NCBI GenBank assembly: GCA_040216635.1
Contig: JAVJOU010000026.1
Span: 410,172-474,171 of the forward strand
Origin: UBA1479 sp040216635
GTDB lineage: Bacteria > Pseudomonadota > Alphaproteobacteria > Rhodospirillales > Casp-alpha2
Direction of reading: 5' to 3'
DNA: 64,000 bases
Below, piece after piece: positions 53,748-63,007 of this stretch. Within the stretch, counting starts at the first letter, position 1, and each line of letters starts with the position of its first letter. Below the pieces are notes generated by a model. That model made no database searches. It saw nothing but the letters and a program-made list of their open reading frames with translations, and had not been told where the DNA came from. The translations under genes were made by a program, and so were the position numbers.

Positions 53748-54416
53748 ATGACTAGTGGGATAAATGATCCGGGTGACATGAAGGCTGAATACGTTGCGCA
53801 TGACTATTCAGCGATCAATTCTCATGTGAATGGCTTATCACGTTTGATTGACGCAAAGCTTGCTGAGCGTAAGTCGTCACTCTTCTCTGTATACGCGATT
53901 TATGGTTCTGGGTTTGTTGTGGCTCTAGGTTTAGCCACCCTTTTGGCTACTTGGGGTATCTCACTGCTTCGCGATCCAAAAATTGTCACCGCTGAGAAGA
54001 TCGTAGAAAAGCAGGTAGCATTCAAACCGATTATCAACGTCACATTACCTGACGAAGTAGACAAAGTTCGTGGTACAGCAGCACAACGGATGACCGTGTT
54101 GCAGGACGGCCTCGGTACAGCCAAATCGGTGTTTAATTTCGTGATCTTTCGAGACATCTTGTTTAAGCAAGACGGTTTTTCTTCTGTTGTCATTGGGATG
54201 CGGTTTAAAGATCAAGATTCATCTTCGCCCGATAGCCAATGGTGTTATATCGAGCGTGGTGATTTTCTTGCAGAACGATCAACTGACCATGTGAGCTTGG
54301 CCTCGAAGGCAAACGGCACTGTATCCTATACTCAGTTGACCAATGCTCACGCATCCAAACTGAAAACAACGCTTTCGGTATTGAAAAAAGCCCAGGGGTT
54401 ATGTGTCTTCAAATGA
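53748..54416 (+). CDS. Single-pass membrane protein, partner of the coiled-coil protein
   Basis: A 222-residue protein of unknown family. A cytosolic N-terminus of about 45 residues is followed by one helix (SVYAIYGSGFVVALGLATLLATW) and a mostly beta-like C-terminal domain with a Val-rich entry (KIVTAEKIVEKQVAFKPIINV) that resembles the end of the upstream protein, and two Cys near the end (WCYIE and GLCVF). It starts 12 bases after the upstream stop, so the two are probably co-expressed. Low GC like its neighbour. Confidence 0.7.
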   Translation: MTSGINDPGDMKAEYVAHDYSAINSHVNGLSRLIDAKLAERKSSLFSVYAIYGSGFVVALGLATLLATWGISLLRDPKIVTAEKIVEKQVAFKPIINVTLPDEVDKVRGTAAQRMTVLQDGLGTAKSVFNFVIFRDILFKQDGFSSVVIGMRFKDQDSSSPDSQWCYIERGDFLAERSTDHVSLASKANGTVSYTQLTNAHASKLKTTLSVLKKAQGLCVFK

Positions 54417-54906
54417 TTGGCTAGAAATTGTCGTAAGCCGATTGAGTTTGGAAGACGTACAGGCTGAGACCGGAAGAGAGACGGTTAACCGCATTCAAGG
54501 CTGGTCTCCGTCCGATGAACCTAAGGTAAGGGTATCCGGGGGGTAATCGCGGTCAATCTTCGGCCCGCGCCGTTCGCAAGCAATCCGCCATATCAGCGCA
54601 ATGATCCTTGGGCCGATGATTAGGTAACAGCTACGCGGCGTTCCTCGTATGTCTCGATGGGATTTGCGCTGCAACGTATTCACGAGACAACGCCTTAAGG
54701 CGGTCAAACCTAAATGAGTTCGCAACAATGGTTAGTTGACTCTCGATCATATTCGACGTTCGCCAGTCTTATCTGCCAATTTCACAAGCCCTTGGCGCGG
54801 TTTAGAATAATCTTCTATTGTTGAGGCGGGGAAGAAATTTTAAGAAACCGATTGTGCTCTAGAGGAAGGCCGCTTGAACCTAATCTAACGACAGGGGTTA
54901 TCATAA
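54417..54906. other. 490-base intergenic stretch in the island
   Basis: No convincing gene. On the minus strand, 39 codons from an ATG near 54750 read MIESQLTIVANSFRFDRLKA and a helical remainder ending SRHTRNAA before a TAG. The composition is protein-like, but there is no clear ribosome site. The last 120 bases are AT-rich and may hold the promoter of the ODP-DHH gene. I see no long repeat here. Confidence 0.4.
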
Positions 54907-56739
54907 GTGCGTTCAGAAGTGGTGTTCCGAGACGGAACGCGGTCCTGGCATATCTTAGGTCAGGACAGCGGTAAACCGCCTGATCTGGTTGATTCGAACC
55001 AGGTGGTTGTACGCGCGGGCAATGAAGCGGTGCTCATTGACCCCGGTGGCGTAGAAATTTTCCCAGCCGTGTTCGATGCTGTCGAACGCGAAGTGCCGCT
55101 TGCCGATATCAAGCATGTCATCCTGACCCACGAGGATCCGGACGCGGGTTCGTCTCTGCCGTTGTGGCGCGAAGTCTGCGTCGACGAACTTAAGGTCCAC
55201 GTCCCCTGGCTGTGGCTTGGTTGCGTCACTCACTATGACCGGGAAGCAGACTTCGTCGCCGTGCCCGATGAGGGTATGGAAGTTCGCTTCGGAGATGGCG
55301 GGCGGTTGCACCTGATTCCTGCTCACTACCTGCATTCGCCGGGTAATTTCTCTGTCTTCGACCCGGTCGCCAAGGTTTTGTTCTCGGGCGACATTGGTGG
55401 AGCCCTGGTGCCGCCGGATGACCGCGACGGGTTCACTGTGCGGGATTTCGACCGGCATGTGCAGTATCTGACCGGGTTCCATCAACGCTGGATGGGCTCG
55501 CCAGCTGCGCGTGACGACTGGATACGTCGTGTGCGCGAAGCCGGGCCCGAAATCATCGTGCCGCAGCGCGGCCTGATTTTCACCGGACCTGATGTGGATC
55601 GCTTTCTCAATTGGTTCGAGACGCTTGAAATTGGCACCGCTGTGCGTGGCGGCACACCGCAACGGGTCGGCCATTCGGCGGCATCCTCGGCAGCGGATAC
55701 CCCTGCAGCATCGACGCCGGAGCCCACGGTTGCACTCAAGCCGGAAGCCAAACCGATCGAATCGCCGATCTTCGGTGCGGGTAAGCCGCTGCTCCGTGCG
55801 CTGAAGGATGGCGGGCGTCAGTTCCGCCTGATCACCCGCAGCGATTTCGACGGGCTGGTTTGTGCCGTGCTTCTGGAAGAGCTGGAACTGATCGACGACA
55901 TCCTGTTCGTTCACCCCCGCCAAATGCAATACGGCGAGGTCGATCTCAACGACAACGACGTATCCACCAACGTGCCGTTTGACGAACGCGTGTATCTTGC
56001 CTTCGATCATCATCTGAGCGAGATGGAACGCGTCGGCGGCCAGAAGGATAATCACGTGATCGATCCGACGGCACCGTCGGCGGCGCGCGTGGTCTACAAT
56101 TACTTCGGTGGCGAAGAAGGCTTCCCCTATGTCTCGGGCGAGCTAATGGACGCCGTCGATCAGGCGGACTCGGCCCAGTACGAAATGGAAGACGTACTCC
56201 ACCCCGAAGGTTGGGCATTGTTGAACTTCATTATGGACCCGCGCACGGGCTTGGGCCGGTTTCGCGGGTTCCGGGTTCCCAATTACGAACTGATGATGGG
56301 CCTGATTGAGGATTGTCGGAACCATACCATCGAAGAAGTTCTCGAACTGCCCGACGTCAAGGAACGCATCGACCTATACAATGAACACCGCCCATTGTTC
56401 GAAGAACAGCTCCGCCGTTGCACCAAGATGCACGATAAACTTGCTGTCATCGATATGCGTAAAGAGACTGAGATTTATTGCGGGAACCGCTTTCTAATCT
56501 ATGCGCTCTTCCCTGAATGCAACATTTCCATGCATGTGGTCATGGGCAAGCAGGACAAGAACACTGTCTTTGCCGTGGGTAAGTCCATCTTCGACCGGTC
56601 GTCGCCGGTCAATGTGGGCGAGCTAATGCTGCGGTTTGGCGGTGGCGGTCACCGTGCTGCCGGCACATGCCAAGCGGATAACGCGATTGCTGAAGAAACG
56701 ATGTCTGAGTTAATCCATCGAATAACAACCGCTACGTAG
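54907..56739 (+). CDS. Fusion of ODP-type MBL domain and DHH/DHHA1 phosphoesterase
   Basis: A 610-residue cytosolic protein with two complete domains. Residues 1-240 form a metallo-beta-lactamase fold of the flavodiiron/ODP type: VLIDPGGVEIFP, H75-E-D77-P-D79 in LTHEDPDAGSSLPLW, and FSGDIGGAL. This branch binds a non-heme di-iron centre and oxygen. After a Pro/Ala linker (about 255-290) comes a DHH phosphoesterase: SDFDGLV near 312, D367-H368-H369 in AFDHHLSE, and DHHA1 with GGGGHRAAG (His582). DHH/DHHA1 enzymes hydrolyse oligonucleotides, c-di-AMP or polyphosphate. The start is a GTG. The next gene is an integrase, 22 bases on. Confidence 0.82.
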   Translation: MRSEVVFRDGTRSWHILGQDSGKPPDLVDSNQVVVRAGNEAVLIDPGGVEIFPAVFDAVEREVPLADIKHVILTHEDPDAGSSLPLWREVCVDELKVHVPWLWLGCVTHYDREADFVAVPDEGMEVRFGDGGRLHLIPAHYLHSPGNFSVFDPVAKVLFSGDIGGALVPPDDRDGFTVRDFDRHVQYLTGFHQRWMGSPAARDDWIRRVREAGPEIIVPQRGLIFTGPDVDRFLNWFETLEIGTAVRGGTPQRVGHSAASSAADTPAASTPEPTVALKPEAKPIESPIFGAGKPLLRALKDGGRQFRLITRSDFDGLVCAVLLEELELIDDILFVHPRQMQYGEVDLNDNDVSTNVPFDERVYLAFDHHLSEMERVGGQKDNHVIDPTAPSAARVVYNYFGGEEGFPYVSGELMDAVDQADSAQYEMEDVLHPEGWALLNFIMDPRTGLGRFRGFRVPNYELMMGLIEDCRNHTIEEVLELPDVKERIDLYNEHRPLFEEQLRRCTKMHDKLAVIDMRKETEIYCGNRFLIYALFPECNISMHVVMGKQDKNTVFAVGKSIFDRSSPVNVGELMLRFGGGGHRAAGTCQADNAIAEETMSELIHRITTAT

Positions 56740-56761
56740 TGTGGGTTGGAGGCCCATAGGA

Positions 56762-58063
56762 ATGAGCATCTATGATGTTCCATACCGGTGGGCCATGCTG
56801 ATAACTCCCCATGAAAGGCTGCCGCTTCGGCAGCAAAAACATACCTATTGGTGGCGGATGCGGCGTTGCCGAGGGCTTGGCTATCTTGGGAGGCCTAAGT
56901 CAAGCAGAGGCTCGTGGTATGCAAAAGTTGTTTTAAATGATGGTTTAGATTTTATACGCAAAATCGGTGAAGCAGACGACGACAAAAAGGCCGACGGAAT
57001 CAGCATCCTGAATTTTGACCAAGCCGTTGCAAGGGCAGAGGAGTTTTTTGTGCAGCACATAGAAGATGCTGCGCCAGATCGTTCTATGCATGAATACGAT
57101 GAAGTTTACCCTGAGGTGCCGCCAGCCCCACCCTACACTGTAGGGAATGCCGCCAAAGATTATATGGAATGGTATAAGGTCCACAGGCGAGGCATTTATA
57201 GCGTTTACGGCCAACTTCGGCGACATGTCGTCGAAAAGCTTGGCAACATCCCTCTTGAAAGCCTTAGACCGGCCATCATTGAGGAATGGCAAAAATCACT
57301 TATCAAGACGCCACCTATAGTCGGATATAGCCGATTTACAGGGCGAGTTTACGGGACTTCCCCCGTCGACCCAGAAGGGCTTCGGAAGCGGAAGAACTCA
57401 GCCAACCGCTACCTTACGTTTTTCAAGGCGCTTTTGAACCGAGCCTATAAACATGGGCATGTTAAATCCGACTGGGCTTGGAGAAACATCCGCCCATACA
57501 AGAATGTCATGCACACAAATGATGTGCGTTATCTAACCCAGGAAGAGGTCGTCGCCATTTTAAAAGCGTCGCGTGAAGATGCCCGGAAGTTCTTTTCCGG
57601 GGGTCTGCTGACGGGGTGTCGTATTGGTGACCTAATAGGTATGCGCGTTTCGGATTTTCATCCAAAAGTTAAACGCATTTCATTGGTCGCGGGTAAAAAC
57701 CAGCGGCGGTATCACATTCCGCTTTCGAAGGAAGGGTTCCAATTTTTCGAAGAACACACGCGTGGACGTGACAAGAAGGATTGGATGTTTATCCGAGAAG
57801 GCAATGTGCAATGGAGTTATTACCAAGTCCGAACCCGCTTCCTTGAGGCGGTAAATCAGGCTGAGATCTATCCCAAACCAACCCCGCATTCTCTACGTCA
57901 TACTTACGCGACGCGGGCAGTTATGGCGGGAATCCCGTTACGGGTGGTTGCTGAGCTTTTAGGGCACTCAAACATGACCATGGTTGAAATCTTTTACCTG
58001 CATTTGACGCCTGACTACGTTGACCGCGAAGTCGAAGACAGGATGCCGGACATTCTACAATGA
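56762..58063 (+). CDS. Tyrosine recombinase (integrase 1)
   Basis: A 433-residue site-specific recombinase. Catalytic residues can be placed: Arg in TGCRIGDLIGM, Lys in LVAGKNQRRYHIP, HSLRHTYAT with His and Arg, GHSNMTMVEIF, and the nucleophile Tyr in FYLHLTP. The N-terminal part holds SAM-like core-binding helices. The ATG at 56762 is preceded by AGGA; an in-frame GTG at 56741 is also possible. GC is lower than in the chromosome around it. Its own attachment site is not evident. Confidence 0.9.
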   Translation: MSIYDVPYRWAMLITPHERLPLRQQKHTYWWRMRRCRGLGYLGRPKSSRGSWYAKVVLNDGLDFIRKIGEADDDKKADGISILNFDQAVARAEEFFVQHIEDAAPDRSMHEYDEVYPEVPPAPPYTVGNAAKDYMEWYKVHRRGIYSVYGQLRRHVVEKLGNIPLESLRPAIIEEWQKSLIKTPPIVGYSRFTGRVYGTSPVDPEGLRKRKNSANRYLTFFKALLNRAYKHGHVKSDWAWRNIRPYKNVMHTNDVRYLTQEEVVAILKASREDARKFFSGGLLTGCRIGDLIGMRVSDFHPKVKRISLVAGKNQRRYHIPLSKEGFQFFEEHTRGRDKKDWMFIREGNVQWSYYQVRTRFLEAVNQAEIYPKPTPHSLRHTYATRAVMAGIPLRVVAELLGHSNMTMVEIFYLHLTPDYVDREVEDRMPDILQ

Positions 58064-58290
58064 CCGTGTGAACACAGACTTCCAATATCCCGAAATCCTA
58101 CGTTACGTAACACGCCGGATTCGATGTGGTTTCATACGTATACGTAACGTAACGCTCTTACGTAACGTAATACCCTGACCTTCTAGCCGGAGCCGGATCA
58201 ATTTATGGGTGCTGCCGCGTGACCATTTGCGAGCGCATTACGTTATAGGAATTGATCATTCATCCGGTCGAGGCAGATTTCATAGATATT

Positions 58291-58308
58291 GGCTTTAGCT
58301 AAAGGGGC
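58291..58308. promoter_or_regulatory. KorA-like palindrome, copy 1 (imperfect)
   Basis: GGCTTTAGCTAAAGGGGC: a 12-bp perfect core, CTTTAGCTAAAG, with asymmetric flanks. The core TTTAGCTAAA is the same as in the IncP KorA operator GTTTAGCTAAAC. Confidence 0.5.
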
Positions 58309-58352
58309 TGCCTCACGATTCGGGTCGGTTCCGGGCCGTCTGCCGGTCCAAG

Positions 58353-58372
58353 TTCCCTTTAGCTAAAGGGAA
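58353..58372. promoter_or_regulatory. KorA-like palindrome, copy 2
   Basis: TTCCCTTTAGCTAAAGGGAA is a perfect 20-bp palindrome. It shares the TTTAGCTAAA core with the other two copies and is 163 bases before copy 3. Confidence 0.6.
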
Positions 58373-58515
58373 AAGCGACAACCGCTCTAAATTCTGGACG
58401 ATGTATCACGTAATGCGCCGGATTCGGGCCGGGGCGACGATGGTACGTACGACCTTCTCCCTACGTAACGTAACGCACCATCGCATTCGGCCCACGACCG
58501 GCGGAACTTCAATGC

Positions 58516-58537
58516 GTTCCCTTTAGCTAAAGGGAAC
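58516..58537. promoter_or_regulatory. KorA-like palindrome, copy 3
   Basis: The same 20-bp palindrome as copy 2 plus one more matching pair (G...C) at the ends, 22 bp in all. It lies 35 bases before the start of the small HTH gene, where a bound repressor would block its promoter. Confidence 0.6.
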
Positions 58538-58822
58538 ATGACGTAACAGAGCTCGGGATCGCCTTTAGGCCATGACGACGGACGCCAGCCAAGACCCAGA
58601 ACATAACGTAACGGGAGACATCCCGCCCCGGCGCTACCTCACGCGCGATGAGGCGTCTGCGTGGCTAGGCATCTCTGCCGATACGTTTTCCGGTCTCGGC
58701 ATCCGTTACGTGGACCTGGGGCCCCGGTGCAGGCGCTGGGACATTGTGGACATCGTCGCCTTTGCCGACGACAATAAGCGGTGCGACAGCGCCCGAACCT
58801 CAGACCAGAGGAGACGGCAATC

Positions 58823-60009
<1,187 letters not shown>

Positions 60010-60199
60010 ACAGGGGTCCCGCGGGCAATCCGCCGTGCGGGAAAATCTTGGGATACCCGGTCACCTGCCGGGACCCGGAAAATACGTTCCCCGGGTGCCC
60101 CGGTCAACCGGGACGCGGAACATAAAGACGGTTGGGATCGGAAGGCAAGGGGAAAATGACCAATGCCCGTGAATTCAGGGCGAATTTTCCCGCAAGGAC

Positions 60200-60598
60200 C
60201 TATTCCTTGACGTCGTCACCCGGTTCGATGTGTTCGCGCACCTCGTCCAGGTCGTCGTCGTCTTCGCCCAGATCGGCCGTATCTTCCATCAGGTCGTCGT
60301 CTTCATCGTCCTCGATGGAATCATCGGCGTCATCGACGTCAACGTCGTCGTCCTCGACCTCGGGCAGAACCGCATCGAGATCCTCTTCGTCGTCCTCGAC
60401 CGCGGCCTTGACCTCTTTCGGTTTGGCTTCGGCCTTGGCGGCCGGCTTCGGCGCCGCACCGCGTTTCGGCCGGAACGCCTGCAACGGATCGTTCTCGGTT
60501 CCGCACGACGGACAGACCGCCGGTTCGCGTTTCATGTCGTAGAATTTATTGCCGCAACTTGTGCAGCTAACCTTGCGGCCCCATTCGGGTTTAGCCAC
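60200..60598 (-). CDS. TIGR02300 family protein (zinc-ribbon start, acidic tail)
   Basis: A 132-residue protein. Residues 1-40 have CTSCGNKFYDMKREPAVCPSCG, two Cys pairs as in a zinc ribbon, after AKPEWGRK, which is the TIGR02300 opening. A Lys/Ala/Pro stretch follows, then a very acidic Asp/Glu tail. A GTG at 60598 is the start: GGGAGG lies 8 bases upstream, and the family begins at this point; the open frame continues to 60811 without coding character. The function is unknown. It diverges from aroA. Confidence 0.88.
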   Translation of the reverse strand: MAKPEWGRKVSCTSCGNKFYDMKREPAVCPSCGTENDPLQAFRPKRGAAPKPAAKAEAKPKEVKAAVEDDEEDLDAVLPEVEDDDVDVDDADDSIEDDEDDDLMEDTADLGEDDDDLDEVREHIEPGDDVKE

Positions 60599-60826
60599 GG
60601 GCTGCCTCCCGCTTTCTAAAGTTGTCCTGATGCCCCCCAAGGGCGATGGTTTCTTTGCGTTTCTCTTGGGTGCCCAATGCCATGAACGCCGCGCCCTGTC
60701 AAAAGCAAAATGCGGTTGATTTATCATTCCCGGGATGATTGGCGCCCGAGGCCCCTGTATGCTAGAGAGCCGGGTCGGCGAAACGCTGGCCATCGACTGT
60801 TTTTTCCGCAAGGAGACCCCGCACCC

Positions 60827-62188
60827 GTGAGCGTTCCCAGCTCTTCCAAAACACCGCTACAGGCGGGGGCCGCCGGCGCATTGAAAGGTGCCGTCCGCGT
60901 GCCTGGCGACAAGTCCATTTCCCATCGGTCCCTGATGCTGGGCGCCCTGGCCGTGGGCGAGACCCGGGTCACCGGATTGCTCGAGGGCGAGGACGTTCTG
61001 GCCACGGCGGCGGCGGTGAACGCCATGGGCGCCCGGGCGGAACGCACCGGCGATCAGGCTTGGCGCGTGATCGGCTGCGGCGTCGGCGGTCTGGCCGAGC
61101 CGGAAAACGTGATCGACATGGGCAATGCGGGGACCGGCGCGCGCCTGATGATGGGGGTCGTCGCCGGCCATGACATGACCGTGACCTTCACGGGCGACGC
61201 GTCCCTGTGCCGCCGGCCCATGGGCCGGGTGACCGGCCCGCTGGAACGCATGGGCGCGCGCTTCACCGGGCGCGAGGGCGGATTGCTGCCCATGACCGTG
61301 CGGGGGGCGGCCGAACCCCTGCCGATCGAATACGAATTGCCGGTCGCATCGGCCCAGGTCAAATCGGCGATCCTGCTGGCCGGTCTCAACGCGCCCGGCG
61401 TAACCACGGTGATCGAGCCGCAGCCGACCCGCGACCATACGGAAAACATGCTGCGCTGGCTCGGTGCCCATGTGGAGGTCCAGGAAACCAACGACGGCGG
61501 ACGCCGCATCTCGTTGGTCGGCCGGCCCGAACTGGTTGCGCGCGATGTGTCGGTTCCCGCCGATATATCCTCGGCCGCCTTTCCCCTGGTGGCGGCGCTG
61601 CTGGTGCCGGGCTCCGAGGTCACCTTGCAGGACGTGGGCCTGAACCCGCTGCGGGCGGGCTTGTTGACCACATTGCAGGAAATGGGCGCCGACATCACGA
61701 TCACCAACACGCGCGAGGAAGCGGGCGAACCCGTGGCCGATCTGATCGCCCGCGCGGGCAAGCTGAACGGCATCACCGTGCCGGCGGTGCGCGCGCCGTC
61801 GATGATCGATGAATATCCCGTCCTTGCCGTGGCCGCGGCCCTGGCCGAAGGCGAAACGCGGATGGAAGGGTTGGAGGAACTGCGGGTCAAGGAAAGCGAC
61901 CGTCTGGCCGCCGTGGCGCGGGGGCTTGCGGCCGCCGGCATCACGGTCGAAGAAGGCGACGATTATCTGGTCGTCCAGGGCTTGGGCGGTTCCGCGCCCC
62001 GCGGCGGATGCACGGTCGAGGTCGATCTTGATCACCGCATCGCCATGGCCTTCCTGGTGCTGGGACTGGTTGCGGAACAGCCCGTCACCATCGACGACGG
62101 CGATGCCATGGCGACCAGTTTCCCGGGATTTGCCGATATGATGAACGGCCTCGGCGCCGACATTAAACCGGGCGCCGGCAGTGATTAA
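60827..62188 (+). CDS. aroA: 3-phosphoshikimate 1-carboxyvinyltransferase (EPSP synthase)
   Basis: AroA joins phosphoenolpyruvate and shikimate-3-phosphate in the aromatic amino-acid pathway. The 453-residue protein has GDKSISHRSLMLGALA near 26, GNAGTGARLMMGV near 97, RPMGRV near 127 and PVASAQVKSAILLAGL near 170, the order found in class II enzymes. It starts at a GTG at 60827 after AAGGAG. Gly in GNAGTGARLM replaces the TAMRPL motif of class I. Its stop lies 32 bases before cmk. Confidence 0.96.
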   Translation: MSVPSSSKTPLQAGAAGALKGAVRVPGDKSISHRSLMLGALAVGETRVTGLLEGEDVLATAAAVNAMGARAERTGDQAWRVIGCGVGGLAEPENVIDMGNAGTGARLMMGVVAGHDMTVTFTGDASLCRRPMGRVTGPLERMGARFTGREGGLLPMTVRGAAEPLPIEYELPVASAQVKSAILLAGLNAPGVTTVIEPQPTRDHTENMLRWLGAHVEVQETNDGGRRISLVGRPELVARDVSVPADISSAAFPLVAALLVPGSEVTLQDVGLNPLRAGLLTTLQEMGADITITNTREEAGEPVADLIARAGKLNGITVPAVRAPSMIDEYPVLAVAAALAEGETRMEGLEELRVKESDRLAAVARGLAAAGITVEEGDDYLVVQGLGGSAPRGGCTVEVDLDHRIAMAFLVLGLVAEQPVTIDDGDAMATSFPGFADMMNGLGADIKPGAGSD

Positions 62189-62219
62189 CGGGGTGTGGGA
62201 ACTGATAAGGGACGGGGGC

Positions 62220-62849
62220 ATGATCATCGCTATCGACGGACCGGCCGCGGCGGGCAAGGGCACGCTGGCCCGCCGGATCGCGGACCGGTTGAATTTGGCC
62301 TATCTGGATACGGGATTGCTGTACCGGGCCACGGGCAAGCGCGTGCTGGAAGCGGGCGCCGATCCCGAAGACGCTGAAGCCGCCGAAGCCCAGGCCCGGG
62401 CGCTTGAGCCCCGGGACCTGGAACGCCCCGATCTGCGCACGGAAACCGTCGGCCAGGCCGCGTCCAAGGTTTCCGCCGTGCCCGGCGTGCGGGCGGCCCT
62501 GCTGGACTTTCAGCGGACCTTTGCGGCGACCCCGCCGGAGGGCTTCAAGGGCGCCGTTTTGGACGGCCGCGACATCGGGACGGTGGTCTGTCCGGACGCC
62601 GACGTGAAATTGTTCGTCACGGCCTCCGACGAGGTCCGTGCCGCCCGGCGTCACAAAGAGTTGCAGGAAAAAGACCCGGACGTTATATATGCGCGCGTTC
62701 TCGAAGAGATGCGCGAGCGGGACGCCCGGGATAGATCCAGGGCCGTCGCGCCGCTGGAGCCGGCCGAAGACGCGATCCTACTTGATACAAGTGACCAGAA
62801 TGCCGATGAGGTATTCGAAAAGGCCCTTGATATCATTAAAGAAAAGTAG
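62220..62849 (+). CDS. cmk: Cytidylate kinase
   Basis: Cmk phosphorylates CMP and dCMP using ATP. The 209-residue protein has the P-loop GPAAAGKGTLARRIA near residue 7, YLDTGLLYRA near 30, and LDGRDIGTVVCPDADVKLFVTA near 115. AAGGGACGGGG precedes the ATG at 62220; a GTG at 62181 inside aroA would add 13 residues. The aroA-cmk-rpsA order is common in alphaproteobacteria. Confidence 0.96.
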   Translation: MIIAIDGPAAAGKGTLARRIADRLNLAYLDTGLLYRATGKRVLEAGADPEDAEAAEAQARALEPRDLERPDLRTETVGQAASKVSAVPGVRAALLDFQRTFAATPPEGFKGAVLDGRDIGTVVCPDADVKLFVTASDEVRAARRHKELQEKDPDVIYARVLEEMRERDARDRSRAVAPLEPAEDAILLDTSDQNADEVFEKALDIIKEK

Positions 62850-63007
62850 GTTCGCCTGGGCCTTTGCCGGTCCCGACCATCGCCTATTTCGAGATTAAAC
62901 ACCCGCCCGCCACCGCCGTTATAAGGCGGGGCGATGCGGGATTTTGTGTAACCCAAGACCGTCGGAACCAACCGGCCGGCCAGATAAAATCGAAAGGTTC
63001 GAAACTT
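62850..63007 (+). promoter_or_regulatory. Leader region of rpsA
   Basis: The 158-base gap contains a stem CCGCC (62913-62917) / GGCGG (62925-62929) with a 7-base loop. S1 represses its own translation through its leader in several proteobacteria, so this structure might take part. No clear promoter hexamers were found. Confidence 0.35.

Larger units (their letters stand above)
58064..58571. promoter_or_regulatory. Regulatory region with repeated ACGTAACG and TTTAGCTAAA palindromes
   Basis: These 508 bases carry no gene. ACGTAACGTAA-type units occur at about 58099, 58141, 58159 and 58462, with shorter CGTAAC/CGTTAC forms at 58238, 58407, 58540 and inside the next gene. The palindrome TTTAGCTAAA occurs three times (described separately). 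The density of such sites before a small HTH gene and an integrase suggests operators or an origin-like control region. Confidence 0.6.

Noticed and set aside
51903..54416. Membrane pair as a Zorya ZorA/ZorB system
   Set aside because: The first protein has no recognisable MotA-like motor domain and has a C-terminal fourth helix; the second shows no peptidoglycan-binding OmpA-like motif; no ZorC/D/E genes follow.
58189..58197. GGAGCCGGA match to the tRNA-Ala(GGC) 3' region as an att remnant
   Set aside because: Only nine bases match and the flanking sequence diverges at once; expected by chance over 10 kb.
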